Positions 10,629-19,887 of a DNA stretch of 58,575 bases are shown piece by piece. The stretch's first letter is position 1; each line of letters begins with the position of its first letter. A model generated the notes under the pieces. That model ran no database searches. It had not been told where the DNA came from and was given only the letters and a program-made list of their open reading frames with translations. The stretch is from Geobacteraceae bacterium (GTDB taxonomy: Bacteria > Desulfobacterota > Desulfuromonadia > Geobacterales > Pseudopelobacteraceae). The stretch lies in the NCBI GenBank assembly GCA_021286935.1, contig JAJTBI010000010.1:1-58575 (forward strand), in the 5' to 3' direction. A program made the translations under genes and the position numbers.

Positions 10629-10659
10629 AAATGGGGATACCATGCTGGTGTCCCCATTT
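10629..10659 (+). terminator. Hairpin terminator after lysC
   Basis: A 13-bp stem (10629-10641 with 10647-10659, one G-T wobble) closes a 5-base loop. The stem is GC-rich in its middle. Only a short, broken T tract follows (TTTCTGTTT), so intrinsic termination may be incomplete. The position between the lysC stop and the promoter of the next gene fits the end of the housekeeping operon. Confidence 0.65.
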
Positions 10660-10688
10660 CTGTTTAGAGGCTATTCCGTTCAGACCAC

Positions 10689-10716
10689 TTGCCTATGGTG
10701 AAGAGCGTGGTATGCT
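10689..10716 (+). promoter_or_regulatory. Candidate sigma-70 promoter for the hybrid histidine kinase
   Basis: TTGCCT at 10689-10694 and TATGCT at 10711-10716 are separated by 16 bases. Transcription would begin near 10722, leaving only a very short leader before the first possible start codon at 10740. This is a match by eye only. Confidence 0.4.
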
Positions 10717-10739
10717 TAAAACTGTAGTCACAATTTGTA

Positions 10740-11951
10740 ATGCATTGGATATCAATTATGGCACCTGTCCGTAGAAGCAACAAAAAACCTGCACGTTTGG
10801 CCTCTATTTCCTTAGAACAGGCCCGGGTGGCGCGAAACGAATTTTTAACCAATATGAGCCACGAAATCCGTACCCCGATGAACGGAGTAATCGGTATGGC
10901 TCAACTACTACGGACCACACCGCTGGACACTACGCAAAAAGAGTACCTGGACTGCCTTGAGACCTCTGCTAAAAGCCTGATGTATCTGATTAACGATATT
11001 ATTGACTTCTCCAAGATTGAAGAGGGTCAGGTTGAGCTTGAAGAGGTTGACTTCAGCCTGCGCGGCACCATCAACAACATCATCAAGACCCAACATTCTG
11101 ACCTTCACCTCAAAGGCCTGGATCTGCTGATCGACATCCCGCACACAGTTCCAGACTCACTCAGGGGTGATCAGTTACACACCAAACAGGTCATTCTCAA
11201 CCTGCTGGGCAATGCCATTAAGTACACAGCCAAAGGAACCGTCCGAATTACCGTTGGCATAATGGAGCAACATGACGACCAGGTTTTGCTGCAGCTCAGC
11301 TTCAGCGATACCGGTACCGGCATTGACCCTGAAGAACTGGCCAAACTCTTTGCACCATTCCAGCAGAAGAAAAAAAACGTAAACAGACCACTGGGGGCAA
11401 AAGGGCTGGGAATTTCTATCAGCAGGCGTTTGGTTGAGCTAATGGGGGGTAGGATCTGGGCTGAAAGCACCGTAGGCATTGGCAGCACCTTTCACCTGGC
11501 ACTCCCCTTTGTCGTCGCTCGCAGAACCGCAGCATCCGACTCAGAAGAAGAACGGGACAGCCTCTCATCACAATGGGAAGGGCCCGCCTTACAGATCCTT
11601 CTGGCAGAAGACAATGCCATCAACCAGAAATTTGCAGTTACCATCCTGGAACGGATGGGGCATCAGGTCACCTGCACCAACAACGGTAAAGAGGCGCTGC
11701 AGCTTTGGCGGGAAAAGAATTTTAATCTGGTCCTGATGGATATCCAGATGCCGTTACTGAATGGCATTGCTGCAACTGAAACCATTAGAAAAGAAGAAAG
11801 CAGCACAGGGGGTCATATACCGGTTATCGCCTTAACAGCACATGCCTTGCAGGAAGAAAAGAAACAGCTGCTCAGCTCAGGATTTGACGGTTATGTCCCC
11901 AAACCTATGGAGGTTGACACACTGATTAAAGAGATGAAAAAGGTACTTTGA
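10740..11951 (+). CDS. Sensorless hybrid histidine kinase (HisKA-HATPase-REC)
   Basis: The 403-residue protein is cytoplasmic, with no membrane segment or PAS/GAF input domain. After about 30 residues comes the dimerisation/phosphoacceptor helix with MSHEIRTPMNGVIGM, His41 being the phosphorylated residue. The ATPase domain has the N box (LLGNAIKYT), the G1 box (DTGTGIDPEEL) and the G2 region (GAKGLGISISRRLVELMGG). A C-terminal receiver domain starts at about residue 280 (ILLAEDNAINQKF), with phosphoacceptor Asp334 in LMDIQMP and the later Lys in YVPKPM. No good ribosome site precedes 10740; the in-frame ATG at 10758 has a weak GGAT and could be the true start. Input must come from a partner or from the missing N-terminus. 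No dedicated target gene is adjacent. Confidence 0.85.
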   Translation: MHWISIMAPVRRSNKKPARLASISLEQARVARNEFLTNMSHEIRTPMNGVIGMAQLLRTTPLDTTQKEYLDCLETSAKSLMYLINDIIDFSKIEEGQVELEEVDFSLRGTINNIIKTQHSDLHLKGLDLLIDIPHTVPDSLRGDQLHTKQVILNLLGNAIKYTAKGTVRITVGIMEQHDDQVLLQLSFSDTGTGIDPEELAKLFAPFQQKKKNVNRPLGAKGLGISISRRLVELMGGRIWAESTVGIGSTFHLALPFVVARRTAASDSEEERDSLSSQWEGPALQILLAEDNAINQKFAVTILERMGHQVTCTNNGKEALQLWREKNFNLVLMDIQMPLLNGIAATETIRKEESSTGGHIPVIALTAHALQEEKKQLLSSGFDGYVPKPMEVDTLIKEMKKVL

Positions 11952-11967
11952 AAAGCTGTTGTTCAGC

Positions 11968-12507
11968 CTAGCACCGCCTTGCCATACTGCCAACCAGGCC
12001 GCTAGCAATAAGCGTAGCCAATCCGACAAAGCCACCCCACGAAAGAGATTCAAGCAGGTAGTAGGAAAACAGCCGATCCCACAATGTCAGTGAAGAGGTC
12101 AGCACACCGATACATGCAAGCAGCAGTAATAGCCGGATACTTAACCCAGCTACGGGGTAACTGACGCCCAATAGCTGACGGACTGCCGGATACAGCACAC
12201 TGCAGAATGAGATACCAAACAACAGACCGGTCAGATGGCGAAGGCTATTGATAGGTTGACGCATCTGAAAATGGATAGAAATAACATCAACAAACATTGG
12301 CAGAACCAAAACTGCCACCGCAGTTAGCACAGACCGCGACGGCAGTTTTGAATTATTCCGTAACAACAGCAGGTGAAACAGCAGCGTAATGCAGACACCG
12401 GCATATATCCCCGCGCAACGCGCGTCCCAAGTCAGGGTATTCCCCCCCAGCCAGATGGCCCGTTCCGGGGTCCAATGAAAAAGATACTGGTCCAGCAGCG
12501 CCCTCAT
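11968..12507 (-). CDS. DUF2085-like multi-pass membrane protein
   Basis: The 179-residue product is mostly hydrophobic, with about four or five predicted transmembrane helices. The segment TWDARCAGIYAGVCITLLFH and the later HFQMRQPINSLRHLTGLLFGISF resemble the CARC.GIY.G and N..R..TG...G motifs of DUF2085 membrane proteins. The N-terminal Cys-His part of that family is not evident, so the assignment is moderate. It is the last gene of the long minus-strand caspase-protein run, four bases after the lipoprotein gene, and is convergent with the histidine kinase. The function is unknown. A role as a membrane anchor or partner of the exported proteins upstream is only a guess from position. Confidence 0.65.
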   Translation of the reverse strand: MRALLDQYLFHWTPERAIWLGGNTLTWDARCAGIYAGVCITLLFHLLLLRNNSKLPSRSVLTAVAVLVLPMFVDVISIHFQMRQPINSLRHLTGLLFGISFCSVLYPAVRQLLGVSYPVAGLSIRLLLLLACIGVLTSSLTLWDRLFSYYLLESLSWGGFVGLATLIASGLVGSMARRC

Positions 12508-12511
12508 CCAG

Positions 12512-13414
12512 TCAGTACCGCTTCAACTCACGTATTTCTTTAACCTTTTCCTTTAAAGAAATAATTTCATCGGTATCAACATAGGTCCAAAGTTTACCCA
12601 TAATCTCGGGGTACATCTGCTTGATGGCATCTGCCAAGGCCTCTTTTTTGCCATCATAGATCATATCCCCCGGATTGTGCCCTACCAGCACCTTGTAGTC
12701 ATATTTGGTGGGGGGCACAAACAGGAAACCGGGGTCATAGTGGGTCCGCGTTTCATACTGTGGAATAGCCTTATAGTATTCGATCCCTTTCACTACTGTC
12801 TCCGGTAACTCAAGCCGCTTGATCCACATTTTTTGAGCCGAGAGCGGTTCCTGCATAACAAAAGAGACCCAGCCACCGATCTTCATCTCAAATTCACGAC
12901 TCATGACCGTTATGGTCTGTTCATCGTAGTAGTAATTGCCTTCCACTAGCCATTTGCTAATGTAACGGGCATCTGCCGTCAGAAACACCTTGGGAACAAT
13001 CGCAAGGTCAGACACCTTTTTGTCAGAGTAGGTAATTTCATCCTCTGTTGCAAAAGGCCCTTTTGAGGTCATCCCTTTGGCTATCAGCACCTTGTCGGTA
13101 TCAACCCCCATAGAACTTGAAAAACCCTTGGCAACCTTGGAATAGGTAGGATTTGCCAAAGTACTGTCGGTTTCTTTGTAAAAAGGATTAACGACAATAA
13201 TGGTTGCCGGAATTGAAGCCGCTTTTTTCTGCGCCGGTGGATCATAGCGATAGGTATAGCGATCCCCCCAGGCTGAAGCTGGTAACTGCTTCGGTGGCGG
13301 TGGCGGCATAGGCGGTGGCGGGGTGGCACAAGCAAGCATAAAACCAGCCCACACCAGTAACGAAAGTCCAATAACCCAACGGGAAATGCGCATCTGATTA
13401 GCTGATCGTTCCAT
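12512..13414 (-). CDS. Proline-rich putative lipoprotein, caspase-cluster member
   Basis: The start at 13414 was chosen over an upstream in-frame GTG/ATG because GGAGGAGG lies six bases before it. The 300-residue protein begins with a signal sequence ending MLAC (Cys29), a slightly atypical lipobox, followed by a PPPPMPPPPP stretch that could serve as a spacer from the membrane. The rest (about 45-300) is mixed alpha/beta with no catalytic motif that I recognise. Near the C-terminus a short charged helix (LKEKVKEIRELKRY) is visible. It lies 90 bases downstream of a WD40-caspase gene with an almost identical ribosome-site sequence (GGAGGAGGATGC), which suggests common origin of the leader. The function is unknown; an accessory envelope protein of the protease cluster is the simplest reading. 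Confidence 0.8.
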   Translation of the reverse strand: MERSANQMRISRWVIGLSLLVWAGFMLACATPPPPMPPPPPKQLPASAWGDRYTYRYDPPAQKKAASIPATIIVVNPFYKETDSTLANPTYSKVAKGFSSSMGVDTDKVLIAKGMTSKGPFATEDEITYSDKKVSDLAIVPKVFLTADARYISKWLVEGNYYYDEQTITVMSREFEMKIGGWVSFVMQEPLSAQKMWIKRLELPETVVKGIEYYKAIPQYETRTHYDPGFLFVPPTKYDYKVLVGHNPGDMIYDGKKEALADAIKQMYPEIMGKLWTYVDTDEIISLKEKVKEIRELKRY

Positions 13415-13504
13415 GGCATCCTCCTCCACTTTTGTAGCTGTCTTAACTGTAAGCATACTCCTCAACTGCCGACTGTCAAATACGACTCTCGACATAAGTA
13501 AGAA

Positions 13505-16500
13505 TCACGGCACCCTGAACAACGTACTATCATTTCCGAAGTTGATGATAAAAGGGGTCTGGGGATGCCCAAGATGAGTGGAAATGTCTGTGGTTTTCCC
13601 CTTTGAGTAACGCCCCAGTTTTTTGACCGTCACCAGACCATCACCTTCAAGGTCAACGTCACGAGGATTTTGCATCCCCTGCAGCAAGGTGTAGGTGTAC
13701 AGGCCGTTCCCCTGATAGCCGTCCAGTGCGGTCTGCAGGCTACCAGCCGAGGCAAAGACATGTAACCCCATCTTCTTGGCTAAAACCGACATACGGGCGT
13801 CATACAGGCCACTGACAATAGTATCCATGCCGCCTGCATGGCAGGTATCAAAGACAAACAGCTGGGACAGTGACTTGATCTTCTTTGACATCTCAACGAT
13901 TTCGTTTGAGCTGATCAAGCCGTCGCCACTATCCAGGTGCCCATTAAAACTGCTGGTTACAATATAGTATTGGTTCTGCAGCAACAGTCCGTGGGAGGCG
14001 TCAAAGAAGACAAAACTATCGCCTGGTTTTATCTTGGCTACCAGCTGCTCAATAGCCGCCAGCAGCTGCTGCCTGCCAGCCTGTTCATTCAGCAGGGTCG
14101 TCAGGTGGATATTGGCCGACTTGTAGACTGTAGCGCTTTTTGCGGCCAGCATACGGATAAAATCACTGGCATCCTTGGCTGCATACTTCAGATTGATGGA
14201 TGGATCACGATACCGGTCTATACCAACTGCCAGGATATACAGATGCGGTTCAGCTGGCGGACGGGCTGAATTAAAGCGAGTAACGGCCATACGGCTTTGG
14301 ACTGTGTTTGTGGCATTAAAAGCAGCAAGACTGATCTCGTTTTCACCGGCAACCGGCTCCAGTTCGATACACTGATCAAGCTGGTCTCCCTTTGGCCGCA
14401 CTACGGTTGCTCCAGATATCTGCTTCTCCTTCAGCACCAACGAACGTAGTTGCTGTTGAATGGCCCGGCTGTTCAGGGCTGTAAGCTGCATCGGCCCGCT
14501 CCCCCCTGTTGACGCTGCTTCACGGTAAAATCCGTCTGACTTGATCAGCTTGCCATTCTGGAACAGTCGTACCTCGCCAATACCACCACCACTGCTACGC
14601 ACCTGATAGCAGAGCGTCACCTTCACCGCATTGCCAAGCTGAGGCAGTGGTAAAAATTTTACTATTGGCGGTGGACTCTTAATCGCCTCTTCTACGGTTA
14701 GGGTCACCAAGCCGCCAATATCTTCACCCTGCAGTTTTGTCGTCACTATGTCAGGGCGGTAAAAGACATCATAAAATTGATCAATACCATAGACCTGGTT
14801 AGCACTGCGGATATTGAGCAGTTCGTGACCGCGATCCGATGAGTTGTAATAACCTTCCGGGGTAATCACCATCCACTCGCCATTGGTAAAGGAGATAAAC
14901 TGACTGATTTCATTACCGGTAGCAGCATCCCAGAGCCGCGTCGTACCATCACCGCTGCCGGTGACAATCTGCTTGCCATCACGAGAAAAAGCAGCTGAAT
15001 AAACATGCAGCTTATGGCCTTTAAGGGTTATAACCAACTCACCACTTGCAACATCGAACAGCTTTGGAATGCCATCGAAACCGGCAATCAGCAGTTGGCT
15101 TCCATCAGGGGGAAATGCCACTGTCGAAATAGTTATCCCCTGCCACACCTGAAGTTGTCGGCCACTCTCAATGTCAAAAAGTCTGGCAGTGTTGTCGCCA
15201 CTCCCGGCAAGCACCAGCTTGCCATCGGGAGAGAACGCCACAGCGTTGACATGGTAGCGAAAATTTCTGAAGACACGAAGCTCTCGTCCGGTTTCACTAT
15301 CCAACACCCTGACCGTTTTATCCTTACTACCGGAGACAATGAAACGTCCATTGGGAGAAAATGCCACTGCCGTGATTTTATCCGTATGGGCGGCAAATCC
15401 TTTCAGCTCATTTCCGGTTTCCGTATCCCACAGCTTAAGGCGGTTGCCAGTATCACCAGAGACAATCCGCTTTCCGTCCGGCGAAAAAGCAGCCGCTCCC
15501 TGTCCTGCCAGTGTCCGCACTATTCTGCCATCTTCAGGATTCCGAAGCAGTAACGGCCCGTCAAGCCGACAATCCAGCAGAATTTTGCCATCCGCTGCAA
15601 AGGCCAGTGACGAAACAATCCCTTGGGTATCCCGGAACGTCTGTAGCCTTTTCCCTGTATTGCTCCACAGGTCTACGGCACCATTAAAGTTGCCGGACAG
15701 CAGCTGTTTGCCATTGGGTGAGATGCCAACTCTACTGACCCAGTTAACTTTGCCATCCAGCTTGCGCAGCTCCTTTAGCGTTGCAACATCCCACAACGAC
15801 ATATTGCGACTGCCAGCCAGCAGTAACTTTCCGTCTGGTGATACCGCCACTGAAAATACAGAAACCTCGCCAACAGGCAAACTCTGTAGCATCTTGCCGG
15901 TAGCAAGGTCCCAGATCTTGATGCTTTTGTCATAGCTGCCGGAAAATGCTGTACGCCCATCAGGAGAAAACGCCACTGTGGTCACTTCAGCGGTGTGACC
16001 ACGCAACATTGTCAGCTCTCGTCCAGAGGCAATATCCCAGTACCTGACCGTACCGTCCTTACCACCAGCAGACAGTAGCCTGTTGCCATCTACTGAGATT
16101 GCCACGGCATTTACCGCTGCAGTATGTCCCATAAAACTGCGCAGTTCTTTACCGCTGGACAGGTCCCAGAGCCTGATGGTTTTATCCCAGCTCCCTGACA
16201 CCAGCTGTTTACCGTCAGGAGTAAAGATCAACGTTCGAACCGCAGCAGTATGACCTTTTAAAATAGCGATCTGTTCTCCGCTGGCAGTATCCCAGAGTCT
16301 GATGGTTGCATCCATACCTGCTGAAGCGATGGTGCGCCCATCAGGCGAGAAAACAGCCCGAAAAACACCCTTGGCATGCCCGACATACTCCCTGACCTTC
16401 TGGCCGCTTTTCAAATCCCAGAGTACAATCTTGCCCCCGCTACAGCTGGACAGCAGCAGATGTTCATCAGGAGAAAAAACCGCTGACGAAACAAAGCCTA

Positions 16501-16738
16501 TATGACCGCCTGCAAAGGTTCTGATCTCCCGGCCACTGACAGCATCCCAGATCTTGACCGTCTTGTCCCCTCCAGAGAGCACCAAGGTGCCATCAGCTGA
16601 AAACGCAACCGAATTGACTCCGGAATGACCCAGTTGCACAAAAACCTCAGGTTTTTCCAACATATCTGCTTGAGACCGGCACGGAAACAAAGAAACAGAA
16701 AACAGCAACACCATCATATAGATCACAAGAGTTCTCAT
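13505..16738 (-). CDS. Exported WD40-repeat caspase-like protein A
   Basis: This 1077-residue protein has an N-terminal signal peptide (about 1-24). A long series of roughly 13-14 WD40 repeats follows (about 35-640), each with the pattern VAFSPDG...SGS.D..I.LWD. A beta-rich linker (about 690-800, with GGGIGEVRLFQNGK) leads to a C-terminal peptidase C14 (caspase) domain of about 230 residues. The catalytic dyad appears intact: His916 in FFDASHG and Cys966 in VFDTCHAGG. The WD40 propellers would be binding or sensing platforms and the caspase domain the effector. Its architecture, including a PEGYYN and a VYGID motif before the linker, matches the protein at 26499-29486, so the two are paralogues. 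The ribosome site GGAGGAGG is strong. Substrate and trigger are unknown. Confidence 0.92.
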   Translation of the reverse strand: MRTLVIYMMVLLFSVSLFPCRSQADMLEKPEVFVQLGHSGVNSVAFSADGTLVLSGGDKTVKIWDAVSGREIRTFAGGHIGFVSSAVFSPDEHLLLSSCSGGKIVLWDLKSGQKVREYVGHAKGVFRAVFSPDGRTIASAGMDATIRLWDTASGEQIAILKGHTAAVRTLIFTPDGKQLVSGSWDKTIRLWDLSSGKELRSFMGHTAAVNAVAISVDGNRLLSAGGKDGTVRYWDIASGRELTMLRGHTAEVTTVAFSPDGRTAFSGSYDKSIKIWDLATGKMLQSLPVGEVSVFSVAVSPDGKLLLAGSRNMSLWDVATLKELRKLDGKVNWVSRVGISPNGKQLLSGNFNGAVDLWSNTGKRLQTFRDTQGIVSSLAFAADGKILLDCRLDGPLLLRNPEDGRIVRTLAGQGAAAFSPDGKRIVSGDTGNRLKLWDTETGNELKGFAAHTDKITAVAFSPNGRFIVSGSKDKTVRVLDSETGRELRVFRNFRYHVNAVAFSPDGKLVLAGSGDNTARLFDIESGRQLQVWQGITISTVAFPPDGSQLLIAGFDGIPKLFDVASGELVITLKGHKLHVYSAAFSRDGKQIVTGSGDGTTRLWDAATGNEISQFISFTNGEWMVITPEGYYNSSDRGHELLNIRSANQVYGIDQFYDVFYRPDIVTTKLQGEDIGGLVTLTVEEAIKSPPPIVKFLPLPQLGNAVKVTLCYQVRSSGGGIGEVRLFQNGKLIKSDGFYREAASTGGSGPMQLTALNSRAIQQQLRSLVLKEKQISGATVVRPKGDQLDQCIELEPVAGENEISLAAFNATNTVQSRMAVTRFNSARPPAEPHLYILAVGIDRYRDPSINLKYAAKDASDFIRMLAAKSATVYKSANIHLTTLLNEQAGRQQLLAAIEQLVAKIKPGDSFVFFDASHGLLLQNQYYIVTSSFNGHLDSGDGLISSNEIVEMSKKIKSLSQLFVFDTCHAGGMDTIVSGLYDARMSVLAKKMGLHVFASAGSLQTALDGYQGNGLYTYTLLQGMQNPRDVDLEGDGLVTVKKLGRYSKGKTTDISTHLGHPQTPFIINFGNDSTLFRVP

Positions 16739-16771
16739 TCCGCATCCTCCTCCAACGGACTACAACACCTT

Positions 16772-19700
16772 CTAGCCTTCTCCGTGCAGTACAAACACAC
16801 CCCAGTAAAATGGATTGGGGTATTTCTTGCGCATCTGCTCACGGGCCAGTTTCAGTGCCTGGGCATGGGGCTTGCCCTGTTTGAGATAGCTGTAAAAGAG
16901 CGTGACATACTCCACCGCCGGTTCCGAGGCCACTTCCCACAGGCTGACCACCACACTACCAGCACCGGCAGACTGGAAGGCCCGGGCAAAGTTGGCAACC
17001 CCCTCGCCTTCAACCTCTTTTCCCACCCCGGTCACACAGGCAGAGAGCATGACCATTTCAGCATTCAGCTTTAGATCGAGCACCTCACTCAAAGTAAGGA
17101 AACCATCGCTTCCGCTCCGTTTATCCCGTTGACTCAGCAGGATGAACGGCTCATTCACCTCCTGAATCATGCCCGGCAACGAGGCATGTGTGGCAAAGTG
17201 CAGGTAACGGTAGGCTCCCAGAGGAGATTGCTTCAGCATTGCTTCTGTGGCTTGTGATCCCAGCAGGACATTCGGTGGTTGAATTGCTGTTCCCAGCAAA
17301 GCTGCAATCCTGCGCACCTCGGTCTCGGTTTCTGGCAGGGGTGGAAACAGAACCTGCTGTCCGTACTGCTTCGGCACTATTGATAGGCCACGAAAGCCCT
17401 GCTGGCTTCCTGCTGTTGTCCCAAAATCAGGATTTCCAAGGGCAAACAGGGTACGGGTCGGCTGCCCAGCCGGCAGAGTCCGTTTCAGTGCCAGCAGGCT
17501 GGCGGACTGGTAGTACGAGACTGCATAGCGATCCCCCAGATAGCTGGCCTCTTTGATGGAGGCAGTGCTTGGCATAGCCAGGATCTCAAACGGCAAGGTA
17601 CCCAGAATACCGTCCGGCACGATGATCAAACGATCTGTCGGGCGTGCATCGGACAGAGCTTCAACCAGCAGCAGCTGGTACAGTTCAGCTGCCTGTTGTT
17701 GGGAAAAATCCTGCTGATGGCGATTGGTGAGCGGTTCCAGGAGGTTTTTAACCTTCTCTTCCAATACAGACCGTTTCAGCGGTATCCGTACCACCCGTTG
17801 TACACCGCCCTTTCTGACCACAAACAGATAGCTGGCATCCTCCCCCAGGGCATAGGCCAGCAGCAGTTCATTGGCTGCCAGCGGCAACTGTTCAGCCGCA
17901 ATAGGACGGGGATAGTTTATGGCAGCATATACCGGATAGTCCCGTTGAAGACGGGCAGCCAACCGATCAAGCTGCTGATGCAGGATCTGACGTTGCTGCT
18001 GATACTGGCTATATGATGCTGCGCCTCCTCTTACGGCTTGGTCACGACCGGCCTCCAGGGCAGCCAGTTGCTGGTGGAATTGCAGTTCCTCCTCACGCAG
18101 CGTAGCCGACAGACTGTTTGCAGCCACGGAACGGCGCCCGCTCTCAGCCACCCGCTCAAGCAGGGTCCTGGCCTTGCTTGCCTCAGCAAAATAAAAGGCT
18201 GCAGCGGCATTACTGACTCCATAGTTCCGCAGCTCCGGTACTACCGGCTCTCCCCGCAAGGACTGCTCTGCAACGCTGGCAGTCAGGGCTCGATAGGTGC
18301 GAAAACGTCCGCCACCGCCCCCAGCGGCCAGAAATGAGCCTCGTTCAGCGACTGAAGAACGCTGTTCCTCCAGTAATTGGTAGGATTTCAGTAAATGCCG
18401 ACTTGCCCCGGCATACTCACTGCGGCCCATCAGGGCTCGGCCGGTCTGCATCTCATGCTCAGCCACAACCTGATCCCCTGCCAGCGCCGCTGGCAGTTGC
18501 TGTTGTAGTAATGATAACGCCTGATCATACCGACCGGTCTGCAGGTAGATTTCCACCAGACCGGGATGACGCAGGTGGACCCCGCTTTTGTTAATCTGCA
18601 GAAACCTGCGCTCATCCAGCAGCCGCTCTGCCGTAACCAGATCCCCTTTGAACAGATAGGCTGCAGCAAGGTTACTCAACCCCAGGGCAATATCCAGCCT
18701 GTTACCGATACTGCGTTTCAGCTCAAGGGCCTGCTGATGCCAGCTGATCGCCTCGTCATAACGCCTGGTTTGATAATAGACCATGGCGATATTGTTCAGA
18801 TTGGTTGCCATATCCTGCCGAGCACCGATCTCACGATTGATTCGCAGTGACTCCTGATAGAACGAGAGAGCCGTATCCTGCTGGCCCAGTGCGGCATAGA
18901 CATCTCCGATATTATTGCCTGCCACCGCCTGCATCCCTTTACGTCCCAACTTTTGAGCCAGTATCAAGGCTTGCTGATAGTAGTCTCGTGCCTGTTCGTA
19001 TTGACCGGCATCTTTCAAAACAACCCCGATGTTATTAAGGATATTTGCCTCCTGCCGAGTATCCCCCAGGCGTCTGGCAATCTTCAAAGCTTCATCAAAC
19101 GTTGTCAGAGCGCTGGGAATCCTGCGCAGGTCAAACTCATTCAAGCCTTTACGGTTCAGGCTTGAGCAAAGATCTTCGTCCATCCTGCTGCGACGTTGGA
19201 TAGCAATGGCCTCATCATACGGTCCTGCTGCCTGACGGTAATTGCCGGACATGTTATGGGCCTGGCCCAGAGTTGCCAGTGCATTTGAAGTCCCTGCATC
19301 ATTTTTTAGCCGACGATTAATGGCAAGCGACTCCTGCAGGTCGCGGATCGCCTCTGGGTAACGTCCCAGTCTTGTCTTGACGGTCCCGATATGGAACAAC
19401 AACAGGGCGGTTTCATCATCCTTGTGAACCTGGCGATACAGCTTCAGTGACTCTTCCAGAAGCGGCAAGGCCCGCTGGTGCTGCTCCAGCCCCTTGTATA
19501 GCAGCGACCCCAGATTCAACAGATCATTGGCCAGATCCTCGGGATTGTTGCGTTGTCTGCTCAGCTGCAGCGTCTGTTCGTAATAGCTGCGGGCCCTCTC
19601 ATTCTGATCAAGGGCATCATAGACCACCCCCAGCCCGTTCAGGTTTGCCCAGCGGCAGTCAACATCATTGCCGCACAGAGTAAGGGAACGCTCAAACAGC

Positions 19701-19849
19701 CTGATCGCATCGGGGTAACGTTTGGCTTCAGTGGCCTTGCTCCCCTTCTCCCAGAGATTTTCCGCCTCATTCTTGCCGGCAAAGGCGGACGGCACTGAAA
19801 GAACAATCAGCACCAGCACGGTGATTAGCACAACATTACGACATCTCAT
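16772..19849 (-). CDS. Exported TPR-CHAT protease-like protein
   Basis: The 1025-residue product has a signal peptide (about 1-24, ending SAFA). About eleven or twelve tetratricopeptide repeats follow (about 30-480, e.g. NNIGVVLKDAGQYEQARDYY), then a helical linker (about 500-680) and a C-terminal CHAT domain (about 700-1020). CHAT domains are caspase-fold proteases (the name means caspase HetF associated with TPRs). The dyad is present: His888 in HFATHAS and Cys938 in LSACVTG. The end motif NPFYWGVFVLHG is typical. Cytoplasmic TPR-CHAT proteins serve in type III-E CRISPR (Craspase) and gasdermin defence; this one appears to be exported and no CRISPR genes are present. It sits 33 bases before WD40-caspase A in one transcription unit. 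The start is supported by AGAGG six bases upstream. Confidence 0.92.
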   Translation of the reverse strand: MRCRNVVLITVLVLIVLSVPSAFAGKNEAENLWEKGSKATEAKRYPDAIRLFERSLTLCGNDVDCRWANLNGLGVVYDALDQNERARSYYEQTLQLSRQRNNPEDLANDLLNLGSLLYKGLEQHQRALPLLEESLKLYRQVHKDDETALLLFHIGTVKTRLGRYPEAIRDLQESLAINRRLKNDAGTSNALATLGQAHNMSGNYRQAAGPYDEAIAIQRRSRMDEDLCSSLNRKGLNEFDLRRIPSALTTFDEALKIARRLGDTRQEANILNNIGVVLKDAGQYEQARDYYQQALILAQKLGRKGMQAVAGNNIGDVYAALGQQDTALSFYQESLRINREIGARQDMATNLNNIAMVYYQTRRYDEAISWHQQALELKRSIGNRLDIALGLSNLAAAYLFKGDLVTAERLLDERRFLQINKSGVHLRHPGLVEIYLQTGRYDQALSLLQQQLPAALAGDQVVAEHEMQTGRALMGRSEYAGASRHLLKSYQLLEEQRSSVAERGSFLAAGGGGGRFRTYRALTASVAEQSLRGEPVVPELRNYGVSNAAAAFYFAEASKARTLLERVAESGRRSVAANSLSATLREEELQFHQQLAALEAGRDQAVRGGAASYSQYQQQRQILHQQLDRLAARLQRDYPVYAAINYPRPIAAEQLPLAANELLLAYALGEDASYLFVVRKGGVQRVVRIPLKRSVLEEKVKNLLEPLTNRHQQDFSQQQAAELYQLLLVEALSDARPTDRLIIVPDGILGTLPFEILAMPSTASIKEASYLGDRYAVSYYQSASLLALKRTLPAGQPTRTLFALGNPDFGTTAGSQQGFRGLSIVPKQYGQQVLFPPLPETETEVRRIAALLGTAIQPPNVLLGSQATEAMLKQSPLGAYRYLHFATHASLPGMIQEVNEPFILLSQRDKRSGSDGFLTLSEVLDLKLNAEMVMLSACVTGVGKEVEGEGVANFARAFQSAGAGSVVVSLWEVASEPAVEYVTLFYSYLKQGKPHAQALKLAREQMRKKYPNPFYWGVFVLHGEG

Positions 19850-19887
19850 TGCAACCTCTCTTCTGCGGATTTATCCATTCAGCGTTC

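Noticed and set aside
16772..19849. Part of a type III-E CRISPR (Craspase) system
   Set aside because: There is no repeat array and no cas gene, and the TPR-CHAT protein has a signal peptide, so it should not meet a cytoplasmic RNA-guided complex.
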